Assembly (NCBI GenBank): GCA_012034595.1
Contig: JAAUPE010000073.1
Coordinates: 1-34,447 of the forward strand
Direction of reading: 5' to 3'
Origin: Calothrix sp. CSU_2_0
GTDB taxonomy: Bacteria; Cyanobacteriota; Cyanobacteriia; Cyanobacteriales; Nostocaceae
DNA: 34,447 bases
Position 1 is the first letter of the stretch. Each line of letters opens with the position of its first letter. Made by a program: the position numbers and the translations under genes. Positions 23,806 through 30,700 of this stretch are shown here, in pieces. The notes under the pieces were generated by a model that was not told the origin of the DNA, ran no database searches, and worked only from the letters and a program-made list of their open reading frames with translations.

Positions 23806-24372
23806 ATGAACGCTGCTTCTACTGTACTTAAAGAAGGTTCTAAAGGACAAGAAGTTATCAAACTGCAAGAAGGTTTGAAAAAACTTAATTTTTATTCTGG
23901 TGTCGTTGATGGGATTTTTGGAACTGCAACTAAAGATGCTGTAATTAAATTTCAGCGTTCTCAAGGATTAATTGCTGATGGAATCGTCGGTGCAAAAACT
24001 CTGTCTAAATTAAACGAAATATTAGGTAATAATATGTCTAAAAATCAATGGCGAAAGATGACAGGACAACAAGAAATTGATGAAATTAAATCATTAATTA
24101 ATAGTCGGATGGGAGTAGCTGCACTTAACCAAGTCGCACTAGAAAACTTTATTGGTTTTGATTGCGATCGCAGGTTTTATATTAATGACGAATTTGGTGG
24201 TTTTCAAACTTTGATGCGAATTAAATGCAGCACTCCAAGAGGAGCTTCTAGTGCTATTGGTTATGATGAAATTCGAGTCACATTTAATCGTTTTGAAAGC
24301 AATATAGAAAATTTTGACATTGAGCGAGTTTCCGAGGAAACAGGTTCTCCAAAATTTGAATTACCAGAATAA
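23806..24372 (+). CDS. Peptidoglycan-binding domain protein with novel C-terminal domain
   Basis: A 188-aa protein with a strong ribosome-binding site (AAAAAGGAGAG) before the ATG. Residues ~8-70 form a PG_binding_1 domain: LKEGSKGQEVIKLQEGLKKL, FYSGVVDGIFGTATKDAVIK, FQRSQGLIADGIVGAKTLSK. The remaining ~110 residues (WRKMTGQQEIDEIKSLINSR, NFIGFDCDRRFYINDEFGGF, RGASSAIGYDEIRVTFNRFE) are an alpha/beta-looking region I do not recognise. No signal peptide is present, which is unusual for a wall-binding protein and suggests either an unconventional export route or a different use of the fold. A hairpin follows the stop. Confidence 0.82.
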   Translation: MNAASTVLKEGSKGQEVIKLQEGLKKLNFYSGVVDGIFGTATKDAVIKFQRSQGLIADGIVGAKTLSKLNEILGNNMSKNQWRKMTGQQEIDEIKSLINSRMGVAALNQVALENFIGFDCDRRFYINDEFGGFQTLMRIKCSTPRGASSAIGYDEIRVTFNRFESNIENFDIERVSEETGSPKFELPE

Positions 24373-24384
24373 TAACTATTAAAA

Positions 24385-24415
24385 TCCCCCAAGGTAATAT
24401 CCATATCTTGGGGGG
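24385..24415. terminator. CCCCCAAG hairpin after the PG-binding gene
   Basis: TCCCCCAAG (24385-24393) pairs with CTTGGGGGG (24407-24415) around an AT-rich loop, 12 bp after the stop. Strong stem but no clean T tract directly after it. Confidence 0.5.
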
Positions 24416-24491
24416 AGGAAACAAAAGTTTTCTGACTTCAGTTTTAATCGCGATTTCTGCCGAATTTATTTCCGATTCTTGCCAGTTTATT
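24416..24491. other. Short AT-rich spacer
   Basis: Sequence downstream of the gene remnant's stop on the minus strand. Nothing else supported. Confidence 0.3.
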
Positions 24492-24635
24492 CTAGAAGCT
24501 GCGGCGTTTTAACGTTCTCCAAGTACCTCCGGGGATATCTTCGGAGGATTCCTTCACTTGTGCAGGATGTTCTTTTGTCGCTTCGTAAAGTACAACTGGT
24601 TTGACGATACATTTAGTTTTAGTTGTGAATTTGGG
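24492..24635 (-). pseudogene. Remnant of a small conserved cyanobacterial gene
   Basis: Read leftward, an open stretch gives KFTTKTKCIVKPVVLYEATK then EHPAQVKESSEDIPGGTWRT and LKRRSF before TAG at 24492-24494. It has no ATG or GTG start; a TAA lies just upstream in frame. The protein-like composition and the TKEHPAQVKE-x-x-EDIP-G-TW pattern remind me of the N-terminal half of a short conserved hypothetical family of cyanobacteria that normally continues for another 35-40 residues. I therefore read it as a truncated, decayed copy. The family memory is not firm. Confidence 0.4.
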
Positions 24636-25174
24636 TAATTAAAAATTAATTTATAACTAACCAATTATCTTTAGCTTCAATACTTTTAAAATCTCATTTG
24701 CATAACTTGTAGCTATCGACTGCCGAAACCAGTTACTGAATCACAATATCTAGTTAAGCATATTTGCGATTAACCCACCGAAAGGTCGAAGCAAGCTACG
24801 TAATGACATTATGTAATTAATTATGCGTGGGTACTTAGAACTATTGATTTATAAGTATTGATTCATAAGTATTGATTCATAAGTATAAATGCTTGTGTCA
24901 TTACCACATTGATATCGCTAATCATCGAAAAAATTTAGTACTTATGCTTCTGGGAAGACAAAAGTGAATGTAAAAAATTTCTAGACGCGATAAGCAAAGT
25001 TTAATCCTAGAGGGATATCACATCACACTAATCAGCAAATACGATAAAATTTCCTTTCGCGATCGCCAAAATTTGTTCAAATTCTTAACCCAAAAATGCC
25101 CTTACTGTGGCAATCTGGGAAACAGAACATTTAAAAATCGATATTTTCGCTACAGAAATTTACTTAACAAGGTT
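24636..25174. other. Intergenic region upstream of ispG
   Basis: AT-rich. Three 14-bp units of TATTGATTCATAAG type lie at 24842-24883. A TTG-initiated extension of the ispG frame to 25073 contains [20 protein letters not shown]-like residues but has no counterpart in known IspG proteins. No other gene supported. Confidence 0.4.
24842..24883. repeat. 14-bp tandem repeat, three copies
   Basis: TATTGATTTATAAG at 24842 followed by two copies of TATTGATTCATAAG (24856, 24870). Confidence 0.75.
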
Positions 25175-26400
25175 ATGCAAACCCTGCCCACACCTACTAC
25201 TAATACTGCATCAAGCCAACCTACTTTTGATACCACAATCAAAAGACGCAAAACTCGTCCTGTAAAAGTCGGTGACATCACTATTGGAGGTGGATATCCC
25301 GTGGTGGTACAGTCGATGATTAACGAAGATACCCTCGATATCAACGGTTCTGTTGCCGCAATTCGTCGCTTACATGAGATTGGCTGCGAAATCGTTCGCG
25401 TCACCGTACCCAGTCTGGCACATGCCAAAGCTTTGGCAGAAATCAAGCAGAAATTACAACAAACCTATAAAGACGTACCTATCGTCGCTGATGTACACCA
25501 CAATGGGATGAAAATTGCCTTGGAGGTTGCCAAGCACATCGAAAAAGTACGGATTAATCCCGGTTTGTATGTATTTGAAAAACCTAATGCGAATCGTACC
25601 GAATATAATCAAGCCGAATTTGCGGAAATTGGCGAAAAATCCGCGAAACACTCGAACCATTGGTAATTTCCTTGCGTGACCAAGGAAAAGCTTTGCGTAT
25701 CGGTGTAAATCATGGTTCCCTTGCCGAAAGAATGCTATTTACCTACGGTGACACCCCCGAAGGAATGGTAGAATCGGCTTTAGAATTTATTCGTATTTGT
25801 GAATCCCTCGATTTCCGCAATATTGTGATTTCGATGAAAGCATCGCGGGTTCCCGTGATGATTGCCGCATATCGCTTAATGGCGAAAAGAATGGATGATT
25901 TAGGGATGGATTACCCCTTACATTTGGGTGTAACCGAAGCTGGTGATGGTGAATATGGACGGATCAAGTCTACTGCCGGAATTGCGACCTTACTTACCGA
26001 TGGCATTGGTGATACAATCCGCGTCTCCCTCACTGAAGCCCCAGAAAAAGAAATTCCTGTTTGTTATAGCATTCTCCAGGCTTTGGGACTACGGAAAACA
26101 ATGGTTGAGTATGTAGCCTGTCCGTCATGTGGACGTACTTTATTTAACCTTGAGGAAGTATTACACAAAGTTCGGGAGGCAACCAAACACTTGACAGGAT
26201 TAGACATTGCTGTTATGGGTTGCATCGTTAATGGTCCAGGTGAAATGGCTGATGCTGATTATGGTTATGTAGGTAAAACACCTGGTTACATCTCCCTATA
26301 TCGTGGCAGGGAAGAAATTAAGAAGGTTCCCGAAGATAAAGGTGTTGAGGAATTGATTAATTTGATTAAAGCCGATGAACGCTGGGTAGAACCAGAATAG
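25175..26400 (+). pseudogene. ispG: 4-hydroxy-3-methylbut-2-enyl diphosphate synthase, one frameshift (probably sequencing error)
   Basis: IspG (GcpE) converts MEcPP to HMBPP in the non-mevalonate isoprenoid pathway, using a 4Fe-4S cluster and ferredoxin in cyanobacteria. The ATG at 25175 gives [20 protein letters not shown], then [40 protein letters not shown] and [20 protein letters not shown]. Within GEK the frame breaks at the A run 25635-25639. One extra A restores [20 protein letters not shown] and the rest, including [20 protein letters not shown] and [19 protein letters not shown], which carry the cluster cysteines. The corrected product is 408 aa, normal for cyanobacteria. Because the pathway is essential and everything after the break is intact, a missing base in the assembly is the best explanation. 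Confidence 0.92.
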
Positions 26401-26507
26401 GAATAACTAGAAATATATTTCCCTCCCCTGATTTGTGGGGAGGGTATTCTGCGGCAAGCTTTGCTTCAGTAAAACCTAATTTCCAATCAATAAAAATTAG
26501 CCACAAT
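26401..26507. other. Convergent spacer between ispG and crtW
   Basis: Short spacer between convergent genes. CCCTCCCC and GGGGAGGG around ATTTGT (26422-26445) form a strong hairpin that could terminate both transcripts. Confidence 0.5.
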
Positions 26508-27305
26508 TTAAGATTCCCGCTTCCATTGATACACTTTAGGTAATTGCCACCAAGGAACATGAGGATGTTCGTGATGTTCTTCATGGTAGCCAAAGTGATA
26601 GCAAGTCAGAAAAGATAGCCAAACAGGACGAGAAATAGTTTGCGAATGATGGGGTTCTTTATATCCCTCTTTTGGTTCGCGATGTGGTTCAAAGGTACCA
26701 AAATAAAATAGTTGTAGCGAACTTAAAATTGAGGGAAATATCCAAAAATATTTGAGATTACTTTCAGGAATATGGAGTGTGAGAACAATAATGTTATAAA
26801 TCAACATTAGTGTAATAATCTGTCTCCAACTCCAATAATGCTTCATAAAATGGAAATACCAAGCTAATAAATTCTTCTGTTTACCATTGTGAAAATCAGG
26901 ATCGGATTCGCTCGCTGGGTTTTTGTGATGTTGCCAATGTTTTTTCAACAAGTTTTGATATGACAAGCAACCATATAATGTTAGACACAAAGAGCCAATA
27001 AGATGGTTCACTTTTGGATTGGTGGGAAAAACCGCTCCATGCATAGCATCGTGGGCTGTTATGAATAGTCCAGTATATAAAAATGTTTGCCACAATATCG
27101 CTGCTAAAACGATAAATATATTAACTTGCTCAATATCTATAGTCATTAATGAAACGAGACTAATAGCCCAGATTGTGATGATTATAGTAGCAATTAATAT
27201 TGACTTATGCCGTACAGCTTGCTTTTCTTGAACATCAGATATTGGTGACTGGCTTGAATAGACAAAACTATTTTTAGCTTTTAACAAAAGATTACTTGTC
27301 ATCAT
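26508..27305 (-). CDS. crtW: Beta-carotene ketolase CrtW
   Basis: CrtW is a membrane di-iron oxygenase that adds 4-keto groups to beta-ionone rings, giving echinenone, canthaxanthin and ketomyxol-type carotenoids. The 265-aa product has the histidine clusters that bind iron: HDAMHG (85-90), HWQHH (123-127) and HEEHHEHP (241-248), with LWQTFLYTGLFITAHDAMHG and SILSSLQLFYFGTFEPH as family-typical context. It follows the shorter Nostoc-type CrtW, not the unrelated CrtO ketolase. Hydrophobic helices fit a membrane location. Start is either of two adjacent ATGs (27305 or 27302). It is convergent with ispG, which feeds the same isoprenoid supply. Confidence 0.94.
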   Translation of the reverse strand: MMTSNLLLKAKNSFVYSSQSPISDVQEKQAVRHKSILIATIIITIWAISLVSLMTIDIEQVNIFIVLAAILWQTFLYTGLFITAHDAMHGAVFPTNPKVNHLIGSLCLTLYGCLSYQNLLKKHWQHHKNPASESDPDFHNGKQKNLLAWYFHFMKHYWSWRQIITLMLIYNIIVLTLHIPESNLKYFWIFPSILSSLQLFYFGTFEPHREPKEGYKEPHHSQTISRPVWLSFLTCYHFGYHEEHHEHPHVPWWQLPKVYQWKRES

Positions 27306-28075
27306 ATATATATATAAAGTAACTTCACTGATGGGATTATTTTTGAATTGTTTGATTTTTTAGTTGTGCAGTAAAAATACTAAATTTTTAATCATAAAGA
27401 GCGAATAATAAACGATAAAATTTTTACCCACAAGAGCTTTTGGGGAAATATACATTTATGCTTTGTGCTTATCTATACAAAACTTAACAATTTTGTACAC
27501 AAAAGTTTACATTTCATTATTACAGAGTTTAGCACTTAACTACTGAAAATATCAGATAACTCTTAAAATCTGTAAAATAATATTTTTATCATTGTATTGC
27601 CAAAACTTTTACAACTTAGAATTACTGTTATTACTTAGGCTTATGATTGCCCATATTCCAGTTAGGTTTTATTTGCTGTAAGTAAATTCATACTTATATT
27701 AGCGATTTGATATTAACTGTTTGATACTAACTATTGATAAGACCATATATATCTGTCTATAGCTTTAATATAAAAATTATTTTTGATTGTGTTTATATTA
27801 CTTCGGGATATAAGTTTGTCATTCCCAAGGGTCAGGATACTAGTAAATTTCACATCAATGAATTACAGTAAAGAAAATTGCCGATATCATGCCATTTGTA
27901 AATATAAGATATTCCCAGTCACTTTAAAAATACTCAAAATAGTAGATGATTTGTGATTGAGGTATGAGTAAAGAGTTAATATTTAGGGATAAAAAATCTA
28001 ACAATAGTCAGAAGGTTTCCAGAATTTTGTTGACCAAACTAGGAGAAACTTAGTTAAATATTCAAGCTTGAAACT
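27306..28075. other. Long AT-rich intergenic region
   Basis: About 770 bp between divergent crtW and the SDR gene, beginning with an alternating ATATATATATA run. Very AT-rich with no supported gene, RNA or repeat family. It should hold both promoters. Confidence 0.4.
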
Positions 28076-28896
28076 ATGGCTCCTACAATACTAATAACAG
28101 GTGCATCGCAAGGTATAGGACGAGCGACTGCGACATTATTTGCGCGTCAAGGGTACGAATTAGTGATGATAGCGCGTCAGAAAGAACGTTTAGAAGAAGT
28201 TGCCCAAGAAATTCAAAAGCTAGGTTATGCAAAACCATTAACTATGAGTTGTGACGTTCGCGATCGCGAGCAAGTTGATGCGTCTATAAAAACAGCTTTA
28301 GAGCATTACGGTAATATCGACGTGTTAGTTAACAATGCTGGTATTTTCGCTAGCGGAACAGTCGAAAATTTTTCTATAGATGATTGGCATCAAATTATTG
28401 ATACGAATTTGTGGGGGTACATTCACACAATTAATGCATTATTACCGCATTTTCTCCAGCGTGGAAGCGGAACAATTGTCAATTTAAGCTCGATTAGTGG
28501 AAAAATGGTTGTACCTTATCTAACCGCATACTCTACGAGTAAATTTGCAGTCACAGGTTTAACTGAATCGCTAGAAACTGAACTCAAACCAAGGGTATTC
28601 AGGTTTGTGGTATTTACCCAAATTTAATCCGTAGTAGTTATTTAGAAAGAGCAATTTTTCGCGGAAAAGATGCAGAGGATATGAAACAACGTCGTGAACA
28701 AATGGGTCAAGTTTCCAATAGTACAGTGGTGGAAAAGCCAAAAGATGTAGCTGAGGCAATTTGGGATGCAGTTACCAATAAAAAATCTGAAGTGATAGTC
28801 GGTTCTGCAAATTTATCACGGTTTATGTATCGCTTATTTCCTAGTTTTACTCAATGGGCTTCACGACAAGCTTTGAAGAATAATGATAAATTATAA
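28076..28896 (+). pseudogene. Short-chain dehydrogenase/reductase, one frameshift
   Basis: The N-terminal part is a classical SDR: TGASQGIG cofactor loop (8-15), NNAG (86-89), catalytic Ser139 in IVNLSSISG, and Y152-STS-K156. Residues DVRDREQ and the ARQKERLEE stretch fit NADP(H)-type binding. The frame breaks at AAGGG (28591-28595) after LETELKP. One additional A gives KGIQVCGIYPNLIRSSYLER, then AIFRGKDAEDMKQRREQMGQ, EKPKDVAEAIWDAVTNKKSE and the C-terminus, ending at 28896. The corrected length of 273 aa is normal for the family. Substrate cannot be predicted. Divergent from crtW, but no evidence ties it to carotenoids. Error and true mutation are both possible. Confidence 0.85.
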
Positions 28897-28939
28897 ATAA
28901 AGGATTGAGAAAGAGTTAAAGAGGATAATTATATATTTA

Positions 28940-29044
28940 TAGGACTTACGTAAATAAACCCAGTTTTGATTATTCAAAATCATTGTTTTGACGACCAGTT
29001 TCCACTAAGAAATCGGGTTTCTGGGTTCACATGTGTAAGTTCTA
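28940..29044. mobile_element. MITE-like element, 105 bp
   Basis: The ends match as imperfect inverted repeats: left TAGGACTTACG...AACCCAG, right CTGGGTT...TGTAAGTTCTA, about 18 of 24 positions complementary. The inside has no coding capacity. The GGACTTACG end is of a type seen at small cyanobacterial insertion elements. No clear target duplication. Confidence 0.5.
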
Positions 29045-29165
29045 ATTTATTTACAACAGATTGCAATTAGATTAGGTAAAAAAGACATGTATGAAGCTTT
29101 TTAATTCTGATTCCTAAATTCTGATTCCTGGCACATTTATTCCTGTCCTCCCCTTTCCCCATTCC

Positions 29166-29876
29166 CTACAACCATCGCAACACTTTTTCTTTGATTGTGA
29201 TTTGATTTCCTTGGATAACTTTGAAAACATCCCGATTCAGCGAGTAACGAGTATTACCTTCAATGGCAACATACTGTTTATTTTTGGAAATATTATTTTC
29301 TTGAAAATTTGCTAAAGGAAGAGTTATTTTTTCATTTCCAATTCTGGCGATACCAACGTAACTTCCAGGTTTATCATTGCCACATATATAAACAATAAAG
29401 CTTCTGGTAACAGCTTCCTGGAGAATATTTTCCCCTTGTGGACAAGCACTTGTTAGAGACGTTCCATTAGCTGCGATCGCGCTATTTACTCGCTCTCTCA
29501 ATACAGTTTTTCCACGCTTTTGGATTAACATTTCATATAGTGATATTACGTAGGAAGTTTCATCATTTCTGGCTATATAAGTTTCGCCATTTTTCCGCAC
29601 CAATGGTACAGTAATTTTACTCCCATCACCTTTTGTCACCCGTACAAAATAACCTAATTCGTTCTCCTTATCTCCCAAACAAACATAAGCTTTGTATTTT
29701 TCAGTCTCAAAGCTGCGTTTAGGTAAAGAATTTTGAGTTGGACAAATTTCTGTCACTGCTATTGATGTAACAGGAGTTGCTGTTGCAAAAGATGGGAAAA
29801 ATGGCAATGCGAAAATACCTGCCCATGCCAATATAACTGCTGGCTGGCAGTTTAACTTTATTTGGAAAACATTCAT
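29166..29876 (-). CDS. Secreted protein with internal duplication
   Basis: A 236-aa exported protein of unknown function. The signal peptide has core VILAWAGIFALPFFPSF with likely cleavage near residue 33. The mature part is two related halves. Half 1: EICPTQNSLPKRSFETEKYK-AYVCLGDKENELGYFVRVTK, then KITVPLVRKNGETYIARNDE, TSYVISLYEMLIQKRGK and VLRERV. Half 2: SACPQGENILQEAVTRSFIV-YICGNDKPGSYVGIARIG, KITLPLANFQEN, YVAIEGNTRYSLNRDVFKVI and IKEKVLRWL. Each half has two cysteines about 20 residues apart, followed by KIT-PL and Y-A-x-T-Y/Y-S blocks. The design, a signal peptide plus a small disulfide domain, echoes the other small exported proteins here, but sequence similarity between families is not evident. 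Confidence 0.78.
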   Translation of the reverse strand: MNVFQIKLNCQPAVILAWAGIFALPFFPSFATATPVTSIAVTEICPTQNSLPKRSFETEKYKAYVCLGDKENELGYFVRVTKGDGSKITVPLVRKNGETYIARNDETSYVISLYEMLIQKRGKTVLRERVNSAIAANGTSLTSACPQGENILQEAVTRSFIVYICGNDKPGSYVGIARIGNEKITLPLANFQENNISKNKQYVAIEGNTRYSLNRDVFKVIQGNQITIKEKVLRWL

Positions 29877-30157
29877 TTTGATTTATTTAAGTAATATTAC
29901 TGTTTGTATTGGTGGAAGCGATTTAATAATTAAGTATTTGAACTGAGGTAATGATAAAACAAGTATCTTATGGAAAATGTTTGAAACAATCAAAATTGGC
30001 AAAGGTTCATCTTTTCTTTAACAAAAGGATATTCTAAATAATGTTTTAATTAAGGCTTTAAACAACTTGCAATCGCAATCAAGTATCTTTACGTAAATTT
30101 GTGGCAATATTGCGATAAAATGACAATCTAAGGTGCTTAAACTGACGGGGTGAGACA

Positions 30158-30625
30158 GTGGCTAATTTTGCTCAAGGACGAATGTTGCTATCGCACAACT
30201 TTGATATTGCAGATGAAGTTATTCCCCCACTCAGTCGGGAAGAATTTGCCAAATTATTTATCGAAGGTTTGCGAGAATCTGCCCAATGTCGTTTGGTAAA
30301 TAATCCTCATTGGATTGTTGAAGTGTTATTTGACACTAGTAAATTTTCTCCAACAGAAATGGGAGAAAAATATGCTCAAGCATTACTAAATATCCGCCGC
30401 AGCCAAATAAAAGAAGGTTTATCTTTACCGCATATTTTGATATTAGGCGGCATAAAAACAACACCAGCAATGAGTAGTTCTCCAGATTCATTACAACCGG
30501 GAGAATGGGGTGTGGATGTAGTGGAAACAATCGATGCTCAGAGGTTTTTAGAAGGAATTGGTTGGGAAACTGCGATTGCAACAAAACCCTCAGAAAGTAT
30601 TTTTAAGGTTGAAGTGAAAAATTAA
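30158..30625 (+). CDS. Conserved cyanobacterial protein, possibly DUF2656
   Basis: A 155-aa soluble protein without signal peptide or membrane segment. The segment MLLSHNFDIADEVIPPLSRE-EFAKLFIEGL resembles what I recall of DUF2656, a small family largely confined to cyanobacteria, some members of which occur near phycobilisome genes. It continues with WIVEVLFDTSKFSPTEMGEK, ALLNIRRSQIKEGL, HILILGGIKTT and EWGVDVVETIDAQRFLEGIG. The GTG at 30158 has a GGGGTGAGA ribosome-binding region; an ATG at 30182 would give MLLSHNFD as N-terminus, which also fits. No catalytic motif visible, and the family assignment is tentative. Confidence 0.65.
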   Translation: MANFAQGRMLLSHNFDIADEVIPPLSREEFAKLFIEGLRESAQCRLVNNPHWIVEVLFDTSKFSPTEMGEKYAQALLNIRRSQIKEGLSLPHILILGGIKTTPAMSSSPDSLQPGEWGVDVVETIDAQRFLEGIGWETAIATKPSESIFKVEVKN

Positions 30626-30670
30626 ACAAAATTGGGAATTGGGTTGATGCGAGCAAAATCTTTCTTAATG

Positions 30671-30698
30671 CCCAATGCCCAATGCCCAATGCCCAATG
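30671..30698. repeat. Heptamer tandem repeat (CCCAATG)4
   Basis: Four perfect copies of CCCAATG lie between convergent genes and end two bases before the stop codon of the TolC-type gene. The same heptamer array, same strand, occurs at 34398-34447. Confidence 0.9.
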
Positions 30699-30700
30699 CC

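Noticed and set aside
25073-25174. N-terminal extension of IspG with a C-P-Y-C motif
   Set aside because: It needs a TTG start and has no counterpart in the family; the ATG at 25175 gives a normal length.
28681-28896. Separate small gene after the SDR
   Set aside because: Its residues continue the SDR C-terminus once a single base is restored upstream.
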